DNA from: JAOBAU01 sp034667465 | GTDB taxonomy: Bacteria; Acidobacteriota; Thermoanaerobaculia; Gp7-AA8 | Reading direction: 5' to 3' | NCBI GenBank assembly: GCA_034667465.1 | Contig: JAXDJV010000002.1 | Location: 558,001-622,000 of the forward strand | DNA length: 64,000 nucleotides | Shown: one piece after another, positions 26,797-35,096 of the stretch | Layout: every line of letters begins with the position of its first letter | Position numbering within the stretch: the stretch's first letter is position 1 | Made by a program: the position numbers and the translations under genes | Notes under the pieces: model-generated | Seen by the model: only the letters and a program-made list of their open reading frames with translations | Told to the model about the DNA's origin: nothing | Databases searched by the model: none

Positions 26797-29538
26797 CTAA
26801 GCGACCGCGTCGCGCGCAACCGCACTCGTCAAATACCGTCCCGTGATCGAGCGCGGGTTCGCGGCGATCTCTGCCGGCGTTCCGGTCGCGATCAACTCGC
26901 CGCCACCGTCGCCGCCTTCAGGTCCGAGATCGATCACGTAGTCCGCCGATTCGATCAGCTGGATGTTGTGCTCGATCACGACGACCGAGTTGCCGCGATC
27001 GATCAGCTCGCGAAACGTCTTCAATAATTGCTCGACATCGGTCCAGTGCAGACCGGTCGTCGGCTCGTCAAAGAGGAAGAGACGTCCCGCTTCCGCCTTC
27101 GCGCTGTTCTCGGCGAGGAACGATGCGAGCTTCAGCCGCTGCGCTTCGCCGCCGGAGAGCGAATCGGTCGACTGTCCGAGTCGCAGATAGCCGAGACCGA
27201 CGGAACGAAGTGCGTAGAGCTTTTTGATGATCGGCCGTTTGTCGGCGAAGAACTTCATCGCTTCATCGACGGTCAGTTTGAGGATGTCGTTCACGTCGGC
27301 GCCCTTGTAGCGAACCTTCATCACCTGTTCGTTGAAGCGGCGGCCGTTGCACTTCTCGCAGACCACTTCGACGTCGGCGAGAAACTGCATGTCGATCTTC
27401 ACGGTGCCGGCGCCTTCGCACACTTCGCAGCGTCCGCCGTTCGTGTTGAACGAGAACATGCCGGCGGTGACGTTGTTCAGCTTCGCCGCGGTCGTCTCCG
27501 ACATCAGTTTGCGAATCTCGTCCCACGCTTTCGTGTAGGTCGCGGGATTCGAGCGTGACGAACGGCCGATTGGCGATTGATCGACGAGCTCCATGTCGTA
27601 AACGAGCTCGGTCCCTTCGAGCGAATCGACCTCGCCGGTTTCGAGTCCGGCGATGCCGCGCACGTCGCGCTGATAGCGATTGAAGAGACAGTTGCGGATC
27701 AGCGTCGACTTGCCGGAGCCGGAGACTCCGGTGACGGCGACAAGCTTGCCGAGCGGAATGTCGACGTCGACCCCTTTCAGATTGTGCTCCCGCGCGCCGC
27801 GAATGCGGATGATGCGTTTGTCTTCCCGCGGCTCCGGCATTTCACTCGGCGACGGCACGAGCGATGGACGCGGCGGGCCGACGTACAGAATGTTCCCTCC
27901 GAACTCCCCCGCGCCTGGTCCGATCTCGATGGTCTGATCGGCGCCGGCGATGATGGTCGGATCGTGCTCGACGACGATGACGGTGTTGCCCGCGTTCTTC
28001 AGCCGGCGAAGCACGGCCAGCAATCGCTCGCTGTCGCGCGCGTGCAGTCCGACCGTCGGCTCATCGATGACGTACATCGTCTCGGTGAGTGACGAGCCGA
28101 GTGCCGCGGCGAGATTGATGCGCTGCGATTCGCCGCCGCTCAGCGTTCGCGTCTGGCGATCGAGCGTCAGGTACGAGAGTCCGACCTCATCGAGGTAGGT
28201 CAACCTGTTGACGATCTCGCGCCGCAGATGTCCGGCGGTCGCCTCTTCCTGTTTCGACAGCGCGAGATACTCCCAGAATCGGCGCGCGGTCTTCACGTTC
28301 ATCGCGAAGAGATCGCCGATGGCGAGATCGCGAAACTTCACGTTGCTCGCGGCGGTCTTCAGTCGCGATCCGTGGCACTGCGGGCACGGTTCGTAGCTGC
28401 GGTACTTCGCGAGTTTCACGCGAACGTGGATCTTGTATTTTTTCGTTTCGAGCCACTCGAAGAAGCCTTTGATGCCGTACCACTTCGAGCGGCCGTTCCA
28501 TAACAGGTCGTACTCGCCGGTCGACAGCTCGTTGATCGGCACATCCATCCGGATCTTGTACTTCTCGGCCGCTTTGCGGAGATCGTCGTAGCAGTCTTCG
28601 TAGCCGGCGGAGTTCCACGGCGCGATCGGCATCTCATCGAGCCGCAGCGTCCGATTCGGAATGACCTTCTCGGTGTCGATGCCGATGATGCGCCCGTAAC
28701 CCTGGCAGCTCGTGCACGCGCCGAGCGGCGAGTTGAACGAAAAGAGATGCGGCGTCGGCACGACGAACTCGGTTCCGCATTTGTTGCACGCGAAGCGCGA
28801 CGTGAAGCGATGGCTCAGCCAGCCTTCGGGCGAGTCTTCGAGAACGTTGACGTTTCCCTTCGAGATCTCGAAGGCCTGTTCGAGCGCTTCCGTGATCTGC
28901 GTCGTTCGCTCGGGATCGACTTTGATGCGCGTGATGACGATCTCGAGCGACGTGAAGCCGGTCGTATCTTTCTCTTTGAGGTCGTGCACTTCGCCGTTGA
29001 TCCACGCGCGGAAGTAGCCGGCCTGCATCAACTGCTTGAGCACTTCGATGCGGTTTTCCGCTTCGAAGAAAATCGGTGCGAGGATGACGACGCGTTTTCC
29101 ACCGAGCTCTTCGGCGATCTGTGCCGTGATCGATTCCGGCGATTCTTTTCGAACGCGCACCGAACAGTCGGGGCACCACGTCTCACCTGAGTACGTCATG
29201 AAGAGCCGCAGATGATCGGCGAGCTCGGTAGCGGTCGCGACCGTGGATCGCGCGTTCTTCACCGAGTTCTTCTGTTCGATGGCGATCGCGGGCAGGATTC
29301 CTTCGATCTCATCGACGTCCGGGCGATCGATCCGCTCCAGGAACTGCCGCACATACGTCGACATCGATTCCACGAACCGCCGCTGCCCCTCGGCGTACAG
29401 CGTGTTGAAGGCCAGCGACGACTTACCCGAGCCTGACGGACCGGTCAAAACCGTCAGCTGTCGCTGCGGAATCTCGACCGTAACGTTCTTCAGATTGTGC
29501 GTGCGCGCGCCGCGGATGGTGATGGTGCGTGTGGGCAT
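26797..29538 (-). CDS. uvrA: UvrABC excinuclease subunit A
   Basis: A 913-residue nucleotide excision repair ATPase that scans DNA with UvrB for bulky lesions. Both ABC ATPase halves are present: Walker A 'GPSGSGKSSLAF' near residue 30 and 'GVSGSGKSTLIRN' in the second half, with signature 'LSGGESQRINLA' and 'LSGGEAQRLKLA'. The zinc module of the first half ('CNKCGTEF' with 'CTSCQGYG') and the UvrB/DNA-binding zinc finger of the second ('CEVCEGAG' with 'CEKCNGRRF') are intact. The start ATG at 29538 matches the conserved 'TITIRGARTHNLKNV'. Length is slightly under the E. coli protein. It follows the aldo/keto reductase gene by 50 bases on the same strand. No LexA box is evident. Confidence 0.98.
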   Translation of the reverse strand: MPTRTITIRGARTHNLKNVTVEIPQRQLTVLTGPSGSGKSSLAFNTLYAEGQRRFVESMSTYVRQFLERIDRPDVDEIEGILPAIAIEQKNSVKNARSTVATATELADHLRLFMTYSGETWCPDCSVRVRKESPESITAQIAEELGGKRVVILAPIFFEAENRIEVLKQLMQAGYFRAWINGEVHDLKEKDTTGFTSLEIVITRIKVDPERTTQITEALEQAFEISKGNVNVLEDSPEGWLSHRFTSRFACNKCGTEFVVPTPHLFSFNSPLGACTSCQGYGRIIGIDTEKVIPNRTLRLDEMPIAPWNSAGYEDCYDDLRKAAEKYKIRMDVPINELSTGEYDLLWNGRSKWYGIKGFFEWLETKKYKIHVRVKLAKYRSYEPCPQCHGSRLKTAASNVKFRDLAIGDLFAMNVKTARRFWEYLALSKQEEATAGHLRREIVNRLTYLDEVGLSYLTLDRQTRTLSGGESQRINLAAALGSSLTETMYVIDEPTVGLHARDSERLLAVLRRLKNAGNTVIVVEHDPTIIAGADQTIEIGPGAGEFGGNILYVGPPRPSLVPSPSEMPEPREDKRIIRIRGAREHNLKGVDVDIPLGKLVAVTGVSGSGKSTLIRNCLFNRYQRDVRGIAGLETGEVDSLEGTELVYDMELVDQSPIGRSSRSNPATYTKAWDEIRKLMSETTAAKLNNVTAGMFSFNTNGGRCEVCEGAGTVKIDMQFLADVEVVCEKCNGRRFNEQVMKVRYKGADVNDILKLTVDEAMKFFADKRPIIKKLYALRSVGLGYLRLGQSTDSLSGGEAQRLKLASFLAENSAKAEAGRLFLFDEPTTGLHWTDVEQLLKTFRELIDRGNSVVVIEHNIQLIESADYVIDLGPEGGDGGGELIATGTPAEIAANPRSITGRYLTSAVARDAVA

Positions 29539-29588
29539 TACGAACCGAAAACCAAATGCAGGCCGGTTCTCATCCCGCGGGCGGTCAA

Positions 29589-30575
29589 TCAGATCCGAAT
29601 CGAGTGCCGCTGATAGAAGTTGTAGTCGCCGAGGCGCGTCTTCAGCTTCTCGACGATCTCGGCAGGAAGGTCGCCTTCGCCCGCGCCGGCGTTGATCTCG
29701 ACCTGATGCACGTTGCGCGCGCCGGGGATCGTGGTGGCCACCGCTTCGTCGGCGATGGCGAACTTCAGCGCGGCGTCGGTGAGCACGCGGGAGCTGCCGC
29801 CGAGGATCGACTTCACTTCGTCGAGTCGTTCGACCGCTTCGGCGAGGCGGCGCGGCGTCAGGAAGTTCTGCCGGACGTCGTCTGATGAGAACGTCGTTTC
29901 CGTTCGGAACTTGCCGGTGAGCAATCCGGAAGCGAGCGGCACACGCGCGATGATGCCGTAGCCTTTTTGACGCGCGAGCGGAAAAAGCTCTTTCGCCGGC
30001 GCCTGATTGAGGATGTTGTAGAGAACCTGCAGCGTGTGTCCCCAGCCGCGCTTGACGATCTCGATTCCTTCTTCGGGAGTCGAGACAGAAACGCCCCAGA
30101 AGCGAACCTTGCCGGCGTCCTGCAGCATCTCCATCGCTTCCTGAATTTCTTCGCGCGCGAGATCCTGCACGGTCGGGTTGTGCATCTGATAGACGTCGAT
30201 GTAATCGGTGCGCAGCCGTTTGAGCGAACCATCGACGGCGTGAAAGATGTGCTGCTTCGAGAAGTCCTTGCGCAGCTCGCCGGTCGAAGAGCGGATGTTT
30301 CCGACCTTCGTCGCGATGACGACGTCCTGCCGTTTGCGCGACAACACGATTCCGAGCAGTGACTCGCTGCGTCCGAAGCCGTAGCTGTCGGACGTGTCGA
30401 AGAAATTGACGCCGAGATCGCGCGCGCGCCGAATCGCCGCCAGCGACTCGTCGTCGGACGTCTTCCCCCAGCCGAGCGGCGCTCCCGACGCGCCGACCGC
30501 GCCGCCGATCGCCCACGCACCAAAGCCAACGACGCTGACGCGGATTCCGGTTTTGCCGAGCTCGCGATACTGCAT
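29589..30575 (-). CDS. Aldo/keto reductase
   Basis: A 328-residue TIM-barrel NADPH oxidoreductase. Catalytic tetrad residues can be placed: Asp and Tyr in 'FFDTSDSYGFGRSES', Lys in 'VVIATKVGN', His in 'DVYQMHNPT'. The late segment 'TIPGARNVHQVEIN' is a typical cofactor-phosphate loop for this family (similar to YhdN/PdxI-type general stress reductases). Substrate is unknown; it could reduce reactive aldehydes. It lies upstream of uvrA on the same strand, so co-expression is possible. A -10-like TACAAT sits eight bases before the ATG. Confidence 0.93.
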   Translation of the reverse strand: MQYRELGKTGIRVSVVGFGAWAIGGAVGASGAPLGWGKTSDDESLAAIRRARDLGVNFFDTSDSYGFGRSESLLGIVLSRKRQDVVIATKVGNIRSSTGELRKDFSKQHIFHAVDGSLKRLRTDYIDVYQMHNPTVQDLAREEIQEAMEMLQDAGKVRFWGVSVSTPEEGIEIVKRGWGHTLQVLYNILNQAPAKELFPLARQKGYGIIARVPLASGLLTGKFRTETTFSSDDVRQNFLTPRRLAEAVERLDEVKSILGGSSRVLTDAALKFAIADEAVATTIPGARNVHQVEINAGAGEGDLPAEIVEKLKTRLGDYNFYQRHSIRI

Positions 30576-30583
30576 TCAGGTTG

Positions 30584-30589
30584 ATTGTA
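30584..30589 (-). promoter_or_regulatory. -10-like box TACAAT before the aldo/keto reductase gene
   Basis: On the minus strand TACAAT ends eight bases before the ATG at 30575, predicting a nearly leaderless mRNA. The rest of the 131-base gap to serA holds no gene or terminator that I can see. Confidence 0.4.
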
Positions 30590-30706
30590 CGGATCGGACG
30601 CGCCGCGCGCGATGGACAATATCAGCCGCGCATCCGTGCAGCGCCAACGCTATGCCGCGAAGCCGCTCGGTGAGGCTTTGCCAGCCGGCGCAGCGGCCCG
30701 TGGCCG

Positions 30707-32293
30707 TCAGAGTCGCACGAGCGTTACTTCCTCAACCGCATTGATCGAGCGAAGCGCGGTCATCGCCTTCTCGCCTAGCGCGGAATCGACAGTGATGATC
30801 GCGAGCGCTTTTCCGCCGCTCGTGGTGCGGGCGAGGTTGTACTCGGCGATGTTGATTTCGTGATCGCCGAGGACCGTGCCGACCTTGCCGACGACGCCGG
30901 GGACGTCTTTGTTGATGATGTAGAGCAGGTAGCCTTCCGGTTTGAATTCAACGCGGAAGTTGTTCACCGACACGATGCGCTGCTGGTGTTCCGAGAACAG
31001 CGTTCCGGAGACACAGACATCGCTGGTTTTCGAGCTTGCGCGAAAGGTGACGAGGTTCGTGTAATCGCGCGGCCGTTCGTGCGCGGTCGCATCGAATCGG
31101 ATTCCGCGCTGCTCCGCCACCTGGGCCGCGTTCACGAAGTTGACCGATTCGGCGAGGTGCGGCGTCAGCATTCCTTTGAGCGCCGCGACGGTGAGGATCT
31201 TCAGCATCGGTTCTTCGATGCCCCACGCTTCGATCGTCGCGCTCGTGAAGGGACCGTCGAGAAGTTGCGCGCTGAAAAGTCCGAGCTTCTCGGCGAGGTT
31301 GACGAGTCCCTTCGCGTCGGAGTCGGTGACTCCTTCGAACGGCAGATTGACTGCCGACACGAAGATCGAGCCGCGCAGCGCTTCGATCACCATCTCCGAC
31401 GTTTGCACGGCGACGCGGTCCTGCGCTTCGATCGTGTTCGCGCCGATGTGCGGCGAAAGGATGATGTTCTTCGCGTTCATCAGCGGGTGATCTTTTCCCG
31501 GTGGCTCTTCGACGTACACGTCGACCGCGGCGCCGGAGACTTTGCCGCTGTTGAGCGCATCGGCGAGTGACTGCTCATCCCAGATGCCGCCGCGCGCGAT
31601 GTTCAGCGCGATCACGCCATCTTTCATCTTCGCGATCTGTTCCGCGCCGAGCATTTCGCGCGTGCTGTCTGTGAGCGGCGTGTGGACGGTAATGATGTCC
31701 GCCTGCGCGAGCAGTTCATCGAGCGACATCAGTTCCGCGCCGACTCGTTCGCCGACCGTCTTCGAGATGAACGGGTCGTACGCGATAACGCGCATGTCGA
31801 ATGCGCGCGCCCGAGTGGTGAGACGTGTGCCGATGCGCCCAAGGCCGATGATGCCGAGCGTTTTTCCGCTCAGCTCGATGCCCATGAACTTCGAGCGGAC
31901 CCATTCACCGCGCTTCACGCTTGCATGCGCTTCGGGGATGTTGCGGCAGAGCGACAGCAGCATCGCCATCGTGTGCTCGGTCGCCGACATGATGTTCGCG
32001 GTCGGCGCGTTGATGACGAGAATGCCGCGCCGCGTGCAGGCGTCGACGTCGACGTTGTCGAGACCGACGCCGGCTCTTCCGACGATGCGCAGCCGCGTCC
32101 CGGCGTTTACCAGCTCGTCGGTGACCGCGGTGCCGCTCCGCGTGATCAGCGCGTCCGATTCCGCGACCGCCTTCAGCAGGTCCGCGCCTTTCAGGCCGGC
32201 GCGATAATCGAGGTCGACGTCATCCGCCGCGCGCAGAATGGCGAGGCCGGAGTCGGCGATCGTGTCGGTGACCAGTACCCGATAGTTGCTCAT
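30707..32293 (-). CDS. serA: D-3-phosphoglycerate dehydrogenase
   Basis: A 528-residue enzyme for the first step of serine synthesis (3-phosphoglycerate to 3-phosphohydroxypyruvate, NAD). Motifs: Rossmann 'GIIGLGRIGTRL', catalytic Arg in 'NIARGGIWDE', Glu in 'VDVYVEEPPG', His in 'LSPHIGANTIEAQ'. After the catalytic core comes the intervening ASB domain and a C-terminal ACT domain ('INKDVPGVVGKVGTVL') that usually senses serine. The length is that of the long type 1 form. Its ATG overlaps the stop of the aminotransferase gene (ATGA). It is the last gene of a five-gene operon. Confidence 0.97.
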   Translation of the reverse strand: MSNYRVLVTDTIADSGLAILRAADDVDLDYRAGLKGADLLKAVAESDALITRSGTAVTDELVNAGTRLRIVGRAGVGLDNVDVDACTRRGILVINAPTANIMSATEHTMAMLLSLCRNIPEAHASVKRGEWVRSKFMGIELSGKTLGIIGLGRIGTRLTTRARAFDMRVIAYDPFISKTVGERVGAELMSLDELLAQADIITVHTPLTDSTREMLGAEQIAKMKDGVIALNIARGGIWDEQSLADALNSGKVSGAAVDVYVEEPPGKDHPLMNAKNIILSPHIGANTIEAQDRVAVQTSEMVIEALRGSIFVSAVNLPFEGVTDSDAKGLVNLAEKLGLFSAQLLDGPFTSATIEAWGIEEPMLKILTVAALKGMLTPHLAESVNFVNAAQVAEQRGIRFDATAHERPRDYTNLVTFRASSKTSDVCVSGTLFSEHQQRIVSVNNFRVEFKPEGYLLYIINKDVPGVVGKVGTVLGDHEINIAEYNLARTTSGGKALAIITVDSALGEKAMTALRSINAVEEVTLVRL

Positions 32294-33372
32294 GCTGTTT
32301 TCGCCAGCTCCTGCGCCGCTTCTTCAAGTGCGTCGAGCATCACCTCGACGTCGTTGACGCTGATGTCGCCCATGTGTCCGATGCGGAACGTCGAATCCTT
32401 CCACTTCCCGTACCCGCCGCCGATCGTGAATCCCCGTTTCTTCATCGCACCTTTCAGCGCCTCGGCGGAGACGACCGGCGTCAGCGCGCTTACGGTCGCC
32501 GATGCGTGCGCGCGATCGGATGCGAGTGTTGCGATTCCTGCGGTGCGTCGGATCGTGAGGTCGCGCATCGTTTCGTGGCGACGGAAACGCGCTTCGAGCG
32601 TTTCGTGGTTGATGATCTCGTCGAGCTGTTTGGCGAGCGCGTAGAAATGCGGGATCGAGGGCGTCGTCGGAACGCTGTCGCCGTCCGCGTTCTTTTTGTA
32701 ATCGAGGAAATCGAAGTACGTGCCGCGATACGGCATCTTCGCGGCGCGTGCGAGCGCCTGCTGCGACACGGCGAAGACCGTGATTCCCGGCGGTAGCGCG
32801 ATTCCTTTCTGCACGCTGGCGAGACAAACGTCGAGTCCCCAGTCGTCGAAGCGCACCGGAATGCCGGCGAGCGACGACACAGCGTCGACGAGGATGAGCG
32901 ATTCCGGCGACTCGTCGCGCACGACGCGCGCGAGCGCTTCGAGATCGTTCGTCACGCCGGTCGACGTCTCGTTGTGCGTGATCGTCACCGCGTCGTAATT
33001 CTTGCGGCTTGCGAGGTGATCGGCGAGCCGTGACGGATTGACCGCTTCGCCCCACGGATGATCGAGATGATCGACTTCGAGGCCGAGCGATTCGGCGATC
33101 TTCAGCCAGCGCTCGGAGAACGCGCCGCAGGTCGTGACGAGCACGCGCCGCGGCACGCAATTCACCAGCGCCGCTTCGAGAATCGCGGTGCCGCTGCAGG
33201 TCGCGACGAACGCGTCCTGATGCGTGGCGAACAGCGGCTTCAGATTCGCGGCGATGCCGCGATAGAGCTCTTTGAACTCCGCGCTGCGATGACCGATCAT
33301 CGGCCGCGTCATTTCCTGCAGCAGCTCGGGACGAACCCACGTCGGACCGGGAATGAAGAATTTGCTGCTCAT
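32290..33372 (-). CDS. Class V aminotransferase, probable phosphoserine (or alanine-glyoxylate-type) transaminase
   Basis: A 360-residue PLP enzyme of the class V family. 'FIPGPTWVRPELLQ' and 'MIGHRSAEF' at the N-terminus and 'LVDAVSSLAGIPVRFDDWG' then 'LASVQKGIALPPG' (PLP lysine) resemble alanine-glyoxylate/serine-pyruvate aminotransferases rather than classical SerC. Its position between serB and serA, joined by 4-base overlaps on both sides, strongly suggests it supplies the transamination step from phosphohydroxypyruvate to phosphoserine. That function is inference from context; conversion of glyoxylate to glycine is the alternative. Start ATG at 33372 begins 'MSSKFFIPGPT'. Confidence 0.88.
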   Translation of the reverse strand: MSSKFFIPGPTWVRPELLQEMTRPMIGHRSAEFKELYRGIAANLKPLFATHQDAFVATCSGTAILEAALVNCVPRRVLVTTCGAFSERWLKIAESLGLEVDHLDHPWGEAVNPSRLADHLASRKNYDAVTITHNETSTGVTNDLEALARVVRDESPESLILVDAVSSLAGIPVRFDDWGLDVCLASVQKGIALPPGITVFAVSQQALARAAKMPYRGTYFDFLDYKKNADGDSVPTTPSIPHFYALAKQLDEIINHETLEARFRRHETMRDLTIRRTAGIATLASDRAHASATVSALTPVVSAEALKGAMKKRGFTIGGGYGKWKDSTFRIGHMGDISVNDVEVMLDALEEAAQELAKTA

Positions 33373-34001
33373 GACAGTGCGCTCAGTACTTCATCGAAGC
33401 TCATCGCGTAAACCTCCGCATTTTGCTTCACCTTCTCGCGAACCGCGACGCCACCGAATCCGATGAAGAGATCGACGGCCGCTTTCGCTTCGAGATCGCT
33501 GACTCCGTCGCCGACCAGCGCGGCGCGTCCATGTGTTCGTGCGCGCACGTCGCGCACGATGAGCTCTTTGCCGCCGCTCTTCGTCAGAAATGAACGCCGG
33601 TCGAAGTCTTCGTAATTGCCCTGCTCGTCGAATCGCAGTCGAACCGCGTGAACGGCGCGCTGCGGAATGTTGAGCGCTGCAGCAAGAGGGAGGATTGCCT
33701 GTTCGATGCCCGCGGTGACGAGGTGCACCTGCACGCGCGCATCCTGCAATGCCGCGACCGTTCGCGCGGCGCCGGGCACGAGCGATTCGACGTAACGCTC
33801 GCCGAGCGATTCGACAGCCGCGCGCGTTGGACGAATCAGCTCGAGGCGGCGTCCGTAAACCTCGTCGAGCGCGATCTCGCCGTTCATCGCCGCTTCCGTA
33901 AGCCGCGCGATCTCCGGATTGTTGTCGCCGAGGATGTCGATCCCTTCGATGGAAGCGAGAGTCGAATCGACGTCGAAGAAAACGAAACGGAACGATGTCA
34001 C
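33369..34001 (-). CDS. serB: Phosphoserine phosphatase (HAD family)
   Basis: A 210-residue HAD phosphatase for the last step of serine synthesis. The N-terminal nucleophile motif is 'FFDVDSTL' (Asp10, Asp12), with the Ser-Thr variant typical of phosphoserine phosphatases. 'VHLVTAG' is motif II and 'ALVGDGVSDLEAK' motif IV. There is no N-terminal ACT domain, so it resembles the short archaeal or plant-like SerB. Start and stop codons overlap those of the neighbours by 4 bases. The context with serA and an aminotransferase makes the assignment strong. Confidence 0.9.
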   Translation of the reverse strand: MTSFRFVFFDVDSTLASIEGIDILGDNNPEIARLTEAAMNGEIALDEVYGRRLELIRPTRAAVESLGERYVESLVPGAARTVAALQDARVQVHLVTAGIEQAILPLAAALNIPQRAVHAVRLRFDEQGNYEDFDRRSFLTKSGGKELIVRDVRARTHGRAALVGDGVSDLEAKAAVDLFIGFGGVAVREKVKQNAEVYAMSFDEVLSALS

Positions 34002-34666
34002 GCGTTCGCCTCGTGCTGAACGAGCTTCACGAGATCGGAAAAGCGATCGAGATAGTGATCGGGATGTGATGCGCGAAGCTGTTCGACCGTCGACGAGCCG
34101 GTGGCGACGACCGCGACGTCGAGACCGCTGTTGCGCGCGGCATGAACGTCGATCGGCATGTCGCCGACGAACAGCGTTTCATCGACGCCGACGTCGGCCG
34201 CTTCGAGCGTTCGAAGAACGTGCTGCGCATCCGGCTTGCGCGCGCCGGCAACGTCGGGACCGACGATGGCGCGAAAGAACGGCGCGAGCTGGAGGAACTC
34301 CAGAATCTTGATCGAGAACGACGTGGGCTTGTTCGTGCAGACCGCCATCGTGACGCCCAGCTTTTCGAGATCGGCCAGCGTCACTGCGACGTCGGCGAGC
34401 ACTTTCGATTCTTCGCAGCAGATCTCGTCGTAGCGCCGTTCGAACGCGATGCGCACCGAGCTCGGCACCGAGTCGGAATCGAACGCGCGCTGCAGCAGCG
34501 TGTCGAGTCCGTTGCCGACGAAATCGCGAATGCGCGCGGCGCTCAATTCGTGCAGTCCGTGCTCGCGCCGCGCGAAATTCACCGCTTCCGCGAGCGCCGC
34601 ATACGAGTCGACGAGCGTGCCGTCGAGATCGAAAAGCACGGCGCGGTAACGAAGGGACGAAGTCAT
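33998..34666 (-). CDS. gph: HAD phosphatase, phosphoglycolate phosphatase-like
   Basis: A 222-residue HAD hydrolase with 'VLFDLDGTLVDSY' (nucleophile Asp13), motif II in 'TMAVCTNKPTSF', lysine in 'GARKPDAQHV' and acidic motif 'LFVGDMPIDVHAARN'. A helical cap follows motif I, as in Gph. The usual substrate is 2-phosphoglycolate from DNA 3'-end repair; other small phosphates are possible. It overlaps serB by 4 bases downstream and mobB by 4 bases upstream. In this operon it could link glycolate/glyoxylate metabolism to serine, which is an inference. Confidence 0.87.
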   Translation of the reverse strand: MTSSLRYRAVLFDLDGTLVDSYAALAEAVNFARREHGLHELSAARIRDFVGNGLDTLLQRAFDSDSVPSSVRIAFERRYDEICCEESKVLADVAVTLADLEKLGVTMAVCTNKPTSFSIKILEFLQLAPFFRAIVGPDVAGARKPDAQHVLRTLEAADVGVDETLFVGDMPIDVHAARNSGLDVAVVATGSSTVEQLRASHPDHYLDRFSDLVKLVQHEANA

Positions 34667-35058
34667 GGGCGACGGATTCTATCGAGATTCGCGAGCACTT
34701 CTTCGACGTCTCGCAGCGCATCGAAGCGTGTCCAGCCATCGAATGCTTTGAAGCCTTCGACGAGCACGACGTCGACCTCTCCGCAAAGCGCCGGCAACTC
34801 GTCCGGCGACTGATACGAAACGCGATGCGACGACGTACCGGTGAAGACGATCGCTTCGCCATCGCCGGCGAGAATGGCCGGCATCGCGCCGGCGGCGAGG
34901 AACGTGGCGGTGTCGCCGCGATTCTCATCAACAAGCGGATGATGCGTGTGCTTGATGGCGCCAACGCGCTCGCCGCGAGCGATCAAACGGCGAATCAGCT
35001 CCGCGATGAGCGTTGTTTTGCCGGAACGTGACCACCCGGCCACCGCTGCGACGTGCAT
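34663..35058 (-). CDS. mobB: Molybdopterin-guanine dinucleotide biosynthesis protein B
   Basis: A 131-residue P-loop GTPase-like protein. The Walker A motif is 'GWSRSGKTTL' (from about residue 8), followed by 'VGAIKHTHHP', the conserved MobB segment, and 'VDVVLVEGFKAF' near the end. MobB assists MobA in attaching GMP to molybdopterin. It is slightly shorter than E. coli MobB. No mobA or molybdoenzyme is in the window, and its place at the head of a serine operon is odd. The stop overlaps the phosphatase gene start by 4 bases. It is divergent from the VWFA gene, with 38 bases between starts. Confidence 0.9.
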   Translation of the reverse strand: MHVAAVAGWSRSGKTTLIAELIRRLIARGERVGAIKHTHHPLVDENRGDTATFLAAGAMPAILAGDGEAIVFTGTSSHRVSYQSPDELPALCGEVDVVLVEGFKAFDGWTRFDALRDVEEVLANLDRIRRP

Positions 35059-35096
35059 GCTGGAGACCTTACGATGAAAGCGGTGTTACCGACACG

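Noticed and set aside
29539..30516. Extension of the UvrA frame upstream of 29538
   Set aside because: This stretch is an out-of-frame shadow of the aldo/keto reductase. The conserved UvrA N-terminus starts at 29538.
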